A DNA stretch of 64,000 bases from Chytridium lagenaria (lineage: Eukaryota; Chytridiomycota; Chytridiomycetes; Chytridiales; Chytridiaceae). The notes beneath the pieces were generated by a model, which was not told the origin of the DNA, ran no database searches, and worked only from the letters and a program-made list of their open reading frames with translations. The stretch lies in contig JAHLKC010000125.1 in the NCBI GenBank assembly GCA_025449115.1, positions 57,584-121,583 on the forward strand, in the 5' to 3' direction. A program made the position numbers and the translations under genes. This document shows positions 13,158 through 26,234 of this stretch, in pieces; positions within the stretch are counted from its first letter, which is position 1; every line of letters begins with the position of its first letter.

Positions 13158-14662
13158 TTAATGGTCAAGCTCCTGTCCCTCGAGCCATCTCTCACAATCC
13201 AAAGCCGCCATACATCCAGACCCGGCGGCCGTGATAGCCTGCCTATAAGTCGAATCCTGCACATCCCCGCAAGCAAACACTCCCTCCACATTCGTATAAG
13301 TGCTCGGCACTCCCGCATTCGCAAAAGTATTGATATACCCCGTCTCATTCAAATCCAACTGTCCCTGAAACACCTCTGTGTTGGGTTTATGTCCAATCGC
13401 GTAAAACAAGCCATTCGTCTCAAGGTCTGTGCGTTCTCCTGTCACCGTGTCCTCAATCACGAGGGTGCGGAGAAGACGATCACCTTTGGCTTCAACCGGG
13501 ATCTTGTTCCAGAGGACCTCGATTTTGGGATGCTTGAGGAGACGGTCGGCCATGACTTTGGAGGCGCGGAGCTTGTTCCTGCGGACAAGGACGTAGACTT
13601 TGGAGGCGAATTTGGTGAGGAAGGTGGCTTCTTCAGAGGCAGAGTCTCCACCACCGACAACGACAAGGGCTGGAGGGGTATTTATTAGCGTGTTTATCTA
13701 TAGATATATAGATATGAAGGTGTTAAGAGAGTTGATAACTTACGCTTGTTTCTAAAGATGGGGGCGGCACCGTCACAGACAGCACATGCAGAGATACCAG
13801 CTTGCCAAAAGACATCCTCACCGGCAATGTAAAGCTAAAATTTTGTTAGATTCTTAGGATATAATGTTATAAAGTACCCTCTTGGCAGTAGCGCCCGTAG
13901 CGATAACCAAAGAATCAGCCAGGATGGCATCCTAAAAAAGAACACAGAAAAACAAAGAAAAAAGAAGAAAAATGATTAGAAATCCCGTTGCTCCGCACCA
14001 ACCCCAAATTATTATATCGTTTTACTTACCGCGTCGTGAACATCGTTCCCCTCCCTCCATAACCGGAATGGCCTCTTGCTCAAATCCACCCTCGAGATTG
14101 TCTCGGTGATGACGTTGGTTCCAAACTTGACAGATTGTGCCTTCATCTGTGGAAAAGATGAGAAAGTTAATAAAGGGGGATGGTGTCAATAGGTGTGTGG
14201 TTGTGGGGGGTTGCATGTCGAGAACTTACGAGATCCATGATTTCGCTGCCGCCAATACCATTGGGGAATCCAGGGACTGTTGAGGATAACAGTTTTATGT
14301 GGGAGGAGAGAAGATGATGGGGTTGTTATGAGTTTTGCATGCATGCAGATAATGGAGTTTTTCTAAAATGTTTGACTTACAGTTCTCAACATCGGTGGTA
14401 GTGGTAAGCTGACCTCCCGCGGCGACACCTATTCAACGAGAAATGGCAAGCCAAGCGTCAACAACCAACACCCTCGCCGAAAGAAAAAAAAAAAAGAAAA
14501 AAGCCCCTAGATGGACATGAACGATCGGACTCACTCACCTCCAGCAAGGAAACCCTCAAACATGACGGGAGCCAGGTTTGCACGGGCAAGGTAGATGGCA
14601 GCGGTATGACCCGCGGGACCTGATCCAATGATGACGACCTTGTGGTGCTGGTTGCTGGCCAT
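13158..14662 (-). CDS. TRR1: Thioredoxin reductase (NADPH), low-molecular-weight type
   Basis: A flavoprotein that reduces thioredoxin with NADPH in the cytosol. It starts [20 protein letters not shown] at 14662, with the GxGxxG/A FAD-binding loop. The redox-active motif CAVCDGAAP lies near 13790, [13 protein letters not shown] is the NADPH-binding loop (13,680-13,640), and FACGDVQD is the second FAD motif (about 13260). It ends at 13158 (...GQELDH, TAA). Four or five short introns interrupt the 5' half; the last exon (13680-13158) is long and open. Predicted length is close to the roughly 320 residues usual for fungal enzymes. No frame breaks seen. It diverges from the RGS gene across an 855-bp intergenic region. 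Confidence 0.93.
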
Positions 14663-15194
14663 TGTATACTTGTGTGTGTGTATGTGTGTAAAGTGTAATG
14701 TGGTGCGGTGTTGGGTCTTGGGTGAATTATTAGAGATATCTTTTTTTCCCGAATTCTCTATTCATTAAAATAATAATAAGAATATATATAGCATTGGGAT
14801 CATATAATAGTGAGTCCATGACAAATCCATCTTTGAAATCTAAAAATAATAAATAAATAATGATACTAATTACATATTGCCGATGTGTTACGATAGCACT
14901 GATATTTATTAACTTATTATTAATAATAATAATTTAAATAAATAAAATAAAGAATTATTAATATTAATAGCATATACATAATACATATTACAAGGTAAAT
15001 ACAATAGCCAATAGATTTGAAGTAAACAATAAACAAACTGAAACATCGCATACAATAAATAATAAGAAGTAGTAAACACCCACCCCCTTACCTATTATAC
15101 TACCTCTATACGTAACTTACTCTTGTCCATCCAATGGCATTACCATTCATACATACCACTCAGCAACAAACAACAACAACAACAACAATCATCA

Positions 15195-15233
<39 letters not shown>

Positions 15234-15517
15234 ATCATCAACAACCAACTGCTACAAAAGGGTGGAGCATCAACTGGAAATCCTCCCCTCTCCCCCATTT
15301 CCTAGTATATATTTATCTGTATATACTATATATTCTCTGTCGTAAATACTTGATACATACAGATACAGATACACATTTCTAGAGTGGCTGGTCCTCTCTA
15401 AATTTTTCATCTTCTACATTTTTATCAAACACTACTACTACTCAATTTACTATTACTGTCATTCATCCCCTTCTCACACATCCTGTCCATCAACTTCAAC
15501 TTCAAAGACTACGTACC
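14663..15517. promoter_or_regulatory. Divergent intergenic region (thioredoxin reductase / RGS gene)
   Basis: AT-rich upstream region shared by the two divergent genes. It includes a CAA-rich stretch near the RGS side and CT-rich sequence just before the RGS start. No specific binding site can be named. Confidence 0.5.
15166..15245. repeat. (CAA)n/(CAT) triplet-rich stretch
   Basis: Interrupted CAACAACAA and CATCATCAA triplets upstream of the RGS gene, presumably in its 5' UTR or promoter. Confidence 0.85.
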
Positions 15518-16866
15518 ATGATGTCCACAGCAGCTGCCACCTCTCCCTCCAGCTCCGCCTCTTCAGAGTCCCTCCTCTACTCTGCTCGCACAGTTCGATC
15601 CAAAGACAAGGTCCTCCGTTTCTTTGGCGAACCCACCATTCTTATGCAAATCGGCAACGGCTCTGCTTCAAAACTCGAATCCTTTTACGGCCTCAACGCC
15701 GTCCGTGGTGGCGTCTCCGTCTCTGCACCAAGCATCTGCGAAGCCTCGGAAACCTCTTCCATCTCCACCGTCGACGCTCTCCTCGATAAACCTGTCCCAC
15801 ATGCTCGCATCAACACAGACGTTCGTAAAAAGAAGGGAGAATCCAACGGCTCGGACCTATCAGAGGAAATCAATGCCATGAAAATCTCAACGAAACGATC
15901 TTCCACCGGTTCCCACAATTCGAGAAGGTGGTCACTACCCTCTCCGACCGTGGCTGAGGGTTTCCAAAACGCCTTGGCTCAGGCTCTTGCAGACTGTGAG
16001 GATTCACCGCAGCCTGGTATCATTCGTAGACCGTCCCGTCACAACAAGTCTGGGAGTGCGAAATCGACTACCAACTCTGCCAAGGGTGCCATGTTGCCTT
16101 CTCTTCAACCTCACCCTTCCCTTAGAAAGCTTGTCTCCATCCTTGGCGACGATCCCCGCATTGACGTGCCCATCAAAGAGATTGCTGCTCAAGGTTTGAC
16201 TGCACTCCTTGACTCCAAGCTTCCTCTCTGCTACTTCCTCGTCTACCTCCTTAAAGAATACAGCAGTGAAATTCTCGTGAGTAATCAGGTTTTTTTTTAA
16301 CCTAATCTCAATTCAAAGCCTATACCCTTACCCTCCCCCCCTCTCAACTTGTTCAAGAAATTCCCTCGATTAAATGTCCTAACCTTTTCCTCCCTTTATT
16401 CACCCCGCAGTTCTTCACCCTCGACGTTCAAGCTTTTGAACAAACCCTCTTCCCCTCCACAATGTCCCAAAACATGGCCGCCCAAGTCATCTTCAACACC
16501 TACCTCGCCCCCTCCTCTCTTCTTGAAGTCAACGCCTCCCACCGCGCCCGTCGTCAAGTCATTGACGGAGTCCAACAAGGTCTTCGATGCTGTTTCGCCT
16601 CTGCCCAAGAAGAAACCATTGAACTCCTCGATCGGGCTTACGAGCAATTCAAGAAAAGCTCCACCTGGATTGCCATGGAACAGGATATTGGAACCTCCAT
16701 GATCATCTCACCCAATCGCGTTGAAACCTTTAAAAATGTCATTCATAACACTTTGTCGACACATTATTTGTCGAATGAGCTGGTCACGTTGAGCACAAAA
16801 AGGAATGTGGCATTGAGGGAGAAGGTGCCTGCTTTGTTGCTGTCGAGAATTGGGTTGTCACTTTAA
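15518..16866 (+). CDS. RGS-domain protein (regulator of G-protein signalling)
   Basis: A predicted GTPase-activating protein for heterotrimeric G-alpha subunits. It has two exons, 15518-16276 and 16411-16866, with a 134-bp GT-AG intron (16277-16410) inside the RGS domain; the frame is continuous. The N-terminal 200 residues are Ser/Thr-rich and start MMSTAAATSPSS, with RSKDKVLRFFGEP near residue 27. The RGS fold runs from about LRKLVSILGDDP to the Tyr-x2-Phe-KKSSTW end. Visible hallmarks are the YFLVYLLKEYSSEIL helix, FNTYLAPSSLLEVN, and a final LLDRAYEQFKKS helix. The second-to-last codons read LSL before TAA. No DEP or membrane segment is seen, so it is not an Sst2- or Rgt-like protein. The physiological G-alpha partner cannot be told. 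Confidence 0.85.
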
Positions 16867-18116
16867 TTCTCTACGCTTTATCATTCCCACTCCTGCCTAT
16901 CCATACCTTTTACCCGTAACATTCATCCTTTTTTCTTTCACGCCTTTTCCTTTTCTCATTAAATCTTACTTTGTTGCCTCTTTTTTTTCTTTTGACGTGT
17001 CCTTTCTTTGGTTCTTATCTCGGTTTTTGTCGTATATCTGTATATTTGTATGATTGTTTGCTTTTGTTTTTTTGTTTCATCACAACTCTGTCATTCCTCA
17101 TTACTTCACATCGTAAGAAAAAAAGCATGATTAGTTTTTTTTGTTTTTTTTTTAAAAAAAAAAAAATATTCGTCATCACCTAATTCTTTATAAATATTTT
17201 GGTGCAAAGTCGATTCAATTATGAGAGCAAGATGAGAGAGCCGCTAGTTATAGGTTCGGCTGATAATAATAGATAATATCCATTATTTTCTTTTGAATAG
17301 CTTACGGTTAAAAGCAGTATTTCGGTTAAATTGATACCCTGCCAAGGCAAGTTGAAGATCGACAAGAAGTACGATTGCAGGCAGGCTTGTCTGTCAAGGG
17401 AGTTTCGTCTTGTCCTCGTTTGCTTTTAGTTCTCTCTCCGTTCCTCTTAAATCTCTAAAGTAAGTTAACACCAACCCACGTGTTTCTCGTTTCATTCTTT
17501 CCTTCATAAACGTGTCCGGCATATATATTAATTAAGTATTAGCATTCGTGTATTATCATAGAAATGAATTAGAACCATAAGTTATAAAAATAATATAGAG
17601 CTCAAAGTAAGTCAGTAACTAATTCCACTCTAAATAAATGGCATCATCACTGTGGGGGCTCTATTAATTATGTACAGTATTTTAGACTAGTTCTGAAGAA
17701 TGACAATGCTTTTACGGAATCAAAATGCCTCCTTGTTTGTTAACAGTTGACTATATAGATGTGGTTGTATCCACAAGGTATGAAATTATAGTGAAGCTTC
17801 ATGCAATATCTTCATAGGCTTTTGTCGATTCCTTTCGCAGCAACACTTATTGGCCTGCAGCAGCTGAAGCGTGATATACCTTTGGAAACAGATCATTGCC
17901 GGCTAGGGAGTCTTAGGTCCGACTTATAAAAGCCGTGTTCAAAACGAGAACATCTTTTGGCTTCAACAGCAAAGAGGTCTCGGAGGGCATCAACAGCGCA
18001 TCCAACACCACCTTCTCTAATGTCTGCGGAAGTCAAGAAGTCAAAAGGAATTGTCTGCGCAAGTCAAGAACTCAAAATGAAATGACAATCTTCAAATTTC
18101 ACCAAAACAAATAAAG
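16867..18116. other. Intergenic, T-rich then unique; no gene seen
   Basis: A T-rich 3' flank of the RGS gene to about 17200, then unremarkable sequence. A short block near 17880-18115 is immediately upstream of the FAM72 start and would hold its promoter. Confidence 0.5.
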
Positions 18117-18987
<871 letters not shown>

Positions 18988-19024
18988 ATTTTTGTGTAAC
19001 ATTTGCTGAAAGCTTTTTGGCTGA

Positions 19025-20191
19025 ATGATGGCCTCCTCCACCCAATGTCGTTTCTATAACACACCCGGAGGATGTGCTCGGGGATTTGAATGCCAGTGAG
19101 GAGAAATAGCTTTAAAATTAAATTACATAAAACTGGGAAAATATGTGAACGGGAATAACATCTTTTTTATTTATTTAGTTACTTGCATGAGAATCCAGTG
19201 GAGACTGCTACGAAGGATGTAGGTGCTTCACCACCGATGCAGAAACACATTCAGCTTTGTACCTTCTTCCAGAAGGTATGAAAACCCTTCAGGCTCAACA
19301 GCGTCATTGAGACGTTGTCAGCCATATCAAGCTAACGAAAGAACATAAGAGCATTTGCAGAAAAGGAGATATGTGTAGGTTCGCGCATACGATTGCCACA
19401 CCAGACATGAAGGACAAGGATGAAGTGAAATCAAAGGAATGGACTTGCGCGATATGTCTTGAAATTCCAAAGTTTTTTGGAGTCTTGAGTAAGGTCTATA
19501 TTGGTTGACATTAAAGTGACGTTTTGTTTTAGTTGGATGCAACCATCCCTTCTGTATGCCATGTTTAAAGTTGAACTCTTTTAGTTGCTAAGAACTTAAT
19601 TTTATATAGACGATGGAGAGATAAACAAAGCAAGGAGCATTATCTTCGAGAATCCACAGTCATAAAAGTATTTTCGTTGTTTCCATAAACTTAACATTGT
19701 TAGGGCTGTCCAGTCTGTCGAGAGCCGTCGCGATTCATTGTGCCCTCAGCTGTTTTCCCAGAGACTGAAGACCAGAAGAAAGCGCTCATCGAGGATTACA
19801 AAGATTCCACACAAAAAACTCACTGTCGATACTTCCAAAAATCTAATGGCATTGATAGACGTTGTCCATTTGGTAAACACCATCTTGTTTGAATTGCGCT
19901 GACCTCTCCTAGGCGACGATTGTTTATTTGGACATAGAGATAGTAACGGCAACAAAGTTTTGAATGTGCTCCGACCCCCTTCCCGACAATCTCAAAGGAT
20001 TAGTAACCCTTTCTCTTCTCTTTTCGGACCAAGGTAAGGAACCAGTCGTAAATCATGTCTGACACAACCGAAGCATTCACATATTCCATGGACCCCGCAT
20101 GGTCCCCGCATTCCGTTACCTCTCAGAAATTTTGGACGGACTTTCCGAAGACGAGGATGAAGATTCTGATTTTGAAGATGACTGGGCTTGA
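19025..20191 (+). CDS. MKRN: Makorin-type RING E3 ubiquitin ligase
   Basis: An RNA-binding E3 ubiquitin ligase. Domain order is CCCH-CCCH-RING-CCCH. Zinc finger 1 starts QCRFYNTPGGCARGFEC and is completed across the first intron (19096-19178). Zinc finger 2 is CTFFQKSICRKGDMCRFAH, completed across the second intron. The C3HC4 RING runs from CAICLEIP through GCNHPFCMPC to CPVC. Zinc finger 3, CRYFQ...RRCPFGDDCLFGH, is split by another intron. An acidic C-terminal tail (SEDEDEDSDFEDDWA) ends at 20191. About seven GT-AG introns of 45-85 bp keep one frame. Start 19025 or the adjacent in-frame ATG at 19028. The gene converges on Rrp9 with only 88 bp between stop codons. Confidence 0.9.
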
Positions 20192-20279
20192 TGCCTTTGA
20201 AAGAGAAAAAACTTGCAACGTCGCTGTATTCTAAAAAAAGGCATATATGTATCTATATATATATCAGGGCGTTTTGCTA

Positions 20280-22664
20280 TCAACCCAACGCTATCACATT
20301 CACTTTATTGCTTGCTGAGTCCGTTTTCCACCAACGCCCCATTCGATGTTCTTGACCTAACCCAATGGAGAGATGAAGCACGGGTTTAGTCTTTTTTGAC
20401 AGCTCGTCGGTTTTACGGGCAATAGAGCGTCGAAGAGCTCCTGACGTGGTTCTTCCGTTTATAGGTTCAGCAACCTGAGAGGTATCATCTTCCTCAATGG
20501 CGGTGATTACAGTGAAAAAGCGGAGAGAGTTTACAAAGCCCACCTATTAAATTAAGTTTACGTTAAGGCATATAAAGAACATAGAAGAAGAAACGAAAGG
20601 GATAGGACTTACGGCCGGCAACTTCGAAAGAAGAACAAATTTTTTCCTGTCGTCGACAATTTTCCAAAGCCTTACAAACCCTTCACAAGATCCAGACGCG
20701 AACAAATCCGTATAAGGATTTGCAGCTAACGACACGATCCAATTACAGCTCGAGGATTCAATTTCAGGAGTATTTTCCCCAAATTTCGGTCCGTGCGCGC
20801 GGACATAAGTGTATAGTGGTTTCTTTTCTCGACGCTCCATATAGAGATAGATCTTCAAACAAATTTTAAAAAAAGGCGTAGCAAACAAAAGAAATCGCGA
20901 GAGAAAGAGCAGAAAACCCACCCGTTATCCGTCCCCGTCAAAAACGTTTTCTCATCCACCATAGCAATAACATCAATACTACCTCCAAAGTTAGCCGCTC
21001 CAATTCTCTTTGCCTCCCGTTTCGCTTCCCCGACCTCTGATGCTAGCACCAACCCATCAATGACATCTTGTTTAACGGTTGAGCCACCTCCACCACGGAA
21101 AATGAGCTGTGATTCTTCTACCACTTTCCACATGCGCGCTGTGAGGTCTCGTGCACCAGCTGTGACGCAACGTTCCATAGCAAGTGCGTCAATAGCGAGA
21201 ACATGGTCTTGATGTCCAAAGCTAAAAGGGAATTATTTAATAAACAGCCAGGGTAGAAGATGCGGAAAAACGCGATAATAATAATTAAAGTATCTTACAG
21301 CGTCTCCACGTAAGTCATCTCATCCACATTCCAAACTTTCACTGTCCTATCCAACGAACAACTATACAAATGATTCACAGGTCCCTTCCGAAACGCAAGT
21401 CCCGTCACCGCATCACGATGCTGCTTAAAAGACCCCACATGCGAATCATCTTCTGTTGACCAGATATGAATAACCTTATCTAAACCACCCGTAGCCTTTA
21501 AACGCGAGTTAAATCACATCTCTCGAAAGCTGTAATAAAGATGTTTCTTGACTTAATTCCGAAAATGGCATGGAAGAGGCCACTGTCAGACTCAAAGCCC
21601 GAAAATTCAATATTGCAGGTTATCATCAGAAGATGACAGAGGATCAATCTCAATATTGAAATCGAGACGTTCACTCCAGTCTGCTACCCTCAGCTAAATA
21701 ACGAAGGGAGAAGACGAGAGAAACTTACTAAATAACGACCGTCAAAACTGACATCCACACACAAAATGCCATCAGTGTGAAAGTCGGGAATTTGGTTCTT
21801 TTTATCTCCAAATCTACGTTTCATCCGATTTGTGGGTTTAGGTGCTTTAGGGAAGGTGTGAAGACGCTTTCCGGTCCAAAAGTCCCATTTGACAAGAGCG
21901 TCTTTAGATGCAGTGTAGATAAAAATTCGTTGCTGAAGTGAACTGACAAATCAACACGTAAGCACAGACTAAAAATGTAACAAGCAAGGCTAAAACAACT
22001 CACGGAAGTTCGGTTGACTTTGGCTTTGGTATTGCGATGGCGACAGAGGTGACAGGCTGTTGGTTTCCCTTTTTCGTTTTTTTGAAACTTTTCGTCCGTT
22101 TCTCACATTCAGTTTCATCTTGAAGAGTTTCTCCGAGGTGGGCGTATTTTTGTGCGATTTGTTGAAAAAGAAGACCTTTTGACTGAAGAACGTCATCTCG
22201 TAATCTATGCGCAATGATCTCTCTGTCAATCTCAGCTGCATCGACCTCTCCATCATCTACATGAAAATGCGTTAACATAGCGTCGTGAAGAAACGATGAG
22301 CACCTATTGTGTCTTCTTGAAGTTTTGTAATGTATCGTTTTGCCAATCGTAATCGCTTTTGAGCAGCAGTCTCCTTAATATCCTCATCATCCTCATCCTC
22401 CAGATCATTATCCTTTCTCGTTAGATCCATGTCATCGATAGCCTCCATTCCACCGTCATCGTCAGATCCCTCAATATCCTCATCCTTCCCCTTCCCCTTT
22501 GGTCCTCTGCCCCCTCGTGCTCGACCCCCAGAGGGCGTCACGACACTCCCATCCTTCTTTCTCTCACTCTTCAAAAGCGGATTAAACTTCTTTCCGTTGG
22601 TGGAAGCTACAAGTCGCTTTCGTTTAATGCCCTGAGACGCTTTTGCGAAGAATGCGTCGCCCAT
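20280..22664 (-). CDS. RRP9: U3 snoRNP WD40 protein Rrp9 / U3-55K
   Basis: A nucleolar WD40 protein of the U3 snoRNP, needed for 18S rRNA processing. It starts MGDAFFAKASQGIKRKR (22664), followed by a Lys-rich then acidic segment typical of this family's N-terminus. WD repeats are visible as IYTASKDALVKWD, ATGGLDKVIHIWS, SCSLDRTVKVWN, TAGARDLTARMWK, FLTGTDNGKIYLY and FASGSCEGFVRLWK. The C-terminus LSIGLGQEHRMGRWWK is characteristic of Rrp9. Seven to eight short introns are needed; no frame break noticed. It is divergent from the LIM gene across 240 bp and convergent with Makorin. Confidence 0.92.
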
Positions 22665-22904
22665 TTTGGTGCAAGATCACGGATGTCAGGATTTCGAGCA
22701 AGAAAAAAAAAAAAGAAAAAAAGTCAGAGCAAGATAAACCGTGACAAACCTCTATCCAAAATAGGTACACAAAATGAAGGATGAATTGCAGGAGTTCTGG
22801 AGAGACACCAGAAAGGCAATTCACGGGAAGATCCAGTCGCTCTAAAACCGTCCGTTCTCTAACACGGTCTGGATGTCTTTGCCTTTGGAACTACAGATCT
22901 GACA
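22665..22904. promoter_or_regulatory. Short divergent promoter region (RRP9 / LIM gene)
   Basis: 240 bp between two outward-facing start codons, so both promoters must lie here or overlap the transcribed parts. No motif identified. Confidence 0.45.
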
Positions 22905-24069
22905 ATGATCTCAAATCCAGACTATAGAGGTATCGTGGCTGAAAAGGACCTGCGATCAACCACCATAACTGACTGAACCTAACCTTTACCAAATCTCATG
23001 TTATCTTGATACCTTTAAAATCAAGGTCTATGCGAAGGTTGTAAAGGTATGTTTCCCTTCCTTCCTAACGATGCATCCTCACAATATCTCAAGAGCCCGT
23101 GATCGGTCAAGACGGCGTCTCTTACAAGACGGAAGGGTTATTTCGGTGTTTCCACAAACGCTGTTTCGTCTGTTCAGTGTGCACAAAGAAATTGGATGAC
23201 GGAGAGGATTTTTTTATTAATGAGGGAAAACCTTTCTGCCATGGATGTTATAAGGAGAAGATATTGGGGACTTGTGACAAATGCCATACATTGTTATCGG
23301 AAACGGGGTGGTGAAGGCGCAGAATAAGCAGTATCATCCCGAAGTAGGTTTTTTGGGAATACTTTGACGACGTGAACTTGACGTTATTAGTGCTTCGTGT
23401 GGTGAAAAATGTAGTAAGCAGTTGGATGGAAAATATTTTGTTCGGAATACAGGGTTTTACTGTAAGGTTCGTCGCTGCTACCCTTTAAGTAAACTCAGCA
23501 CATTCCACGCAAGCCTTGCTTTGAGGATCTATATGTACCTATTTGCTCGGGATGTAATCAAAGGATACTTCCTGAAGGCGAAGGAGGTTCCATCACGTCT
23601 GTCGAATGGAAGGTAGTTTTGTGATTTGAGATTCACCTAACTCCTGCAGGGGAAAAAATACCACCAAGATTGTTTCGGATGTTCCGTAAGTACCTTAGGC
23701 GTCTTAGTTCGATAGCGTTATCTTTGCCTCTTTTATCAATTATATTTCGAGCTCCACACCTTTGTTGGATTCCAAAACACAGCTTTATGTCGGTTTAACA
23801 AAATCATGTTTATAGGACTGTAAAAAACCATTCCCTGACCTCAAGGCACTTCAATATAAGGACAATCTGTATGTATCATAGATATTTTTTGAATTTGAGT
23901 GAATGAGACTGACGTGGTTCATAAAAATAGCTATTGCCGAGATTGCCACGCAATCCGAATTAAAGAAAGAAACAACACTTCATTACAGGGGAGTAAAATC
24001 ATTAGCAGCGCGGGCATATTTAATAGGGAGATAATAAAAAAAGGAAATAGAAGATGGATTAAGCGATAA
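22905..24069 (+). CDS. Three-LIM-domain protein
   Basis: A zinc-binding adaptor of the paxillin/Hic-5-like LIM group, likely cytoskeletal; the exact family is not assigned. Exon 1 (MISNPDYRG) joins by a GT-AG intron to LCEGCKEPVIG. LIM1 runs CEGC...HKRCFVC...CHGC; LIM2 CDKCHTLLSE...HPECFVC...FYC, then PCFEDLYVP; LIM3 CSGCNQRILPEG...HQDCFGC...YCRDCH. The tail ends GNRRWIKR at 24069. LIM2 is broken twice by single missing bases: at the GGGG near 23308 (after LLSE) and near 23399 (in ECFVC-GEKC). The domain is otherwise intact, so base-calling error is more likely than loss of function. Confidence 0.82.
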
Positions 24070-24371
24070 GTCATCGTGATGCGCCAAACCAAATATAAAT
24101 ATAGAGCAAGAGCGGTTTCTTTTTCTTGATGCCTTTTATCAAAGCTTAATGTGACGCTCTGATTATAGATCAGAAACAGCAACGCAAGCAATTTCGAAAG
24201 AAATTTAAGGTCGAGGATGCGATACAGTGAGCTACATTCCTTAGTATGCGATAGCATCACTGGAGTAACGCAAAGGATATTCCCATCTCCGCCACTGAAA
24301 CTGCTGGGTCTGAAGTGGCAAACGAAGTTTGTTAGTGTAACAACAGGAGAACAAAAAAATAGAGAAGAGAC

Positions 24372-26234
24372 ATGAGCGATTGGGGTGTGTTCCTAAACGC
24401 AATGCCGCCCGCGTTGCCAGGCGTCGGTTGCGACAGCTTTCAAGAGCCAACGGAGAACATGCTTACCTGGGACCTGATGGACATGCTGCACACCGCAAAA
24501 ACCTGAACAGACCTCGTCCTCACTACAGGATTACGTCAGAATTCCGGACAAACCACCAACACACTTACCCACCATCAACATTGCTCCCTCCCCCGCACCC
24601 GTCGCAACAACAGCAGTGGCTGTCACAAAGAAGAGAAGAAGGAGGAGGAGGTGACCAATAGCAGAGGATGGGAAGGTGTGTATATATGCTGAGTTTTAAA
24701 AGTAGTTGACATTCCGCTCGCGAGGGGAAGCTTGGTGGCTCTGACGGAGAATTTATTCTACGCTCTCCACACATCCCCAAAATCAACGCTGATTAGACTT
24801 CATTGTTTCTTTTGCAGCCACTACTCTCCCGGTCGGCATTTGCACCAGTATGTCGATTCTGCGATAGGAAAAAAGTGGAGAATCCAGAATACCAGGTATG
24901 TTTCAGCAATTTATGTTAGTACCTCTTTTGTGCGCTTATGCCTTTCCGAACACCGCTTTTATCGAGGCAGATACTGCGTTCTTACATTCTTTCATTGATA
25001 GGTTGGGCAAATAGTTAGGGGGCGCTGCATAAACGAAAATGACCCGGAGCATGGTTCAAGATGGTCAAGTTTGCGGTGCAAGTAAGAATCTTTTCTTTGA
25101 TTATCAGATTTTTTAAACCTTAAAGTCCTTGAACTTCTGTGACTGCGCTACTGTATCTATTTGGGGCTTACAACCTTTTTTAGGACCTGCAATTCCCATG
25201 TTTGCACTTCGTCAGAAATATACAAAAGGCATCGATGTCCTCCAGGATTTTCGCCACCAGCACCAGGAACCTACAAAGCTTATAAGAACCACAAGAAGCA
25301 AAAAGTACGATATTTATTCTTCAAGTGCTGGCTTGCCCCACACTTTTTAGAAATGAATTTTAATGGACTTCATAGGACCAACCATCGGGTGAAGAAGATA
25401 CTAGTATTTTTGGCGCCATTCCAGATCTCCACGGAGGCTTACTCGTGCAAACAATTCCTCCAGACTTTGACCATTTGGGGACAGGGACGGAAATGCCACA
25501 TATGACGCCTTCGACTTCCGCTTCTATCTCATCTGCGGCCGCCGCCGCTGCTGCGGCCGCCGCCGCCGCAGCAGCAGAGGGTGCTCCAATTCACCATCAA
25601 GTCGCGCACCATTTCCTACACGCGCATCACCACCCGTTAGCATATGCCGCAGAGATGGAGGAAAACGGAGAATCCCTGTTGCTAGGCAATTCATCCATGT
25701 TGCCTTCACTTGACGATCACGAGTCGCATCATCATCACACGCTTATTAATCTCCCTCATATGGAGGACCCGTCATTGGTTATACCCGAGGACTATGAACC
25801 TCCAAAGATTGTCATGCCTGTGAAACCGGCAACGGAGAAGAAGCCCGAAAAGGCGCAAAATTGACTGCAGCGAAAGCTGTGCCTTCGACGTCTGTGCCAG
25901 ATGATATGACTGTAAGCATTATTTTGCCGGGTCAGTCGCGTTCAGCAGGCAAGAAGAAGAAGCAGGATGAGGATACTAAGGGAGAAAAAGAGCAAGAGCT
26001 AACGGTATTCCCACGCCTCCTTTGACAATGTCGGAGCCATTGGGTGTGCCGACAGTGGTAGTTGGAGTTGAGATTGATGTTCAACCACAGGGGCCTGAAC
26101 CGGTATCGGACGAGGCTGCCACTTCAATTACTGGGAAAGTTGCAAAAGGAACCGGCAAGGGACGTGGTGGGAAGGCAAATCCGAAGAAAGGAGGTGTATC
26201 AAGTAGCACAAGGTCTCAAGGGAAGGCGCGATGA
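24372..26234 (+). CDS. Unrecognised Cys-rich, poly-Ala protein
   Basis: I do not recognise this family. It starts MSDWGVFLNAMPPALPG (24372). After a basic run (KKRRRRR, about 24650) and an intron comes a cysteine-rich section, CRFCDRKK (about 24850) and, after more introns, FCDC and TCNSHVC...CPPGF (about 25135-25245), then AYKNHKK. This could be a zinc-binding region. An acidic/His-rich part follows with a run of about 14 Ala (25534-25576) and SHHHHTLINLPH (about 25725-25755). The C-terminus is Lys/Gly-rich and ends at 26234. Frame breaks of one base appear near 24500, 25860 and 26006, and one exon junction near 25085-25126 does not keep frame. A nuclear DNA- or chromatin-binding role is a guess from the basic and Cys-rich composition. 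Confidence 0.5.
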
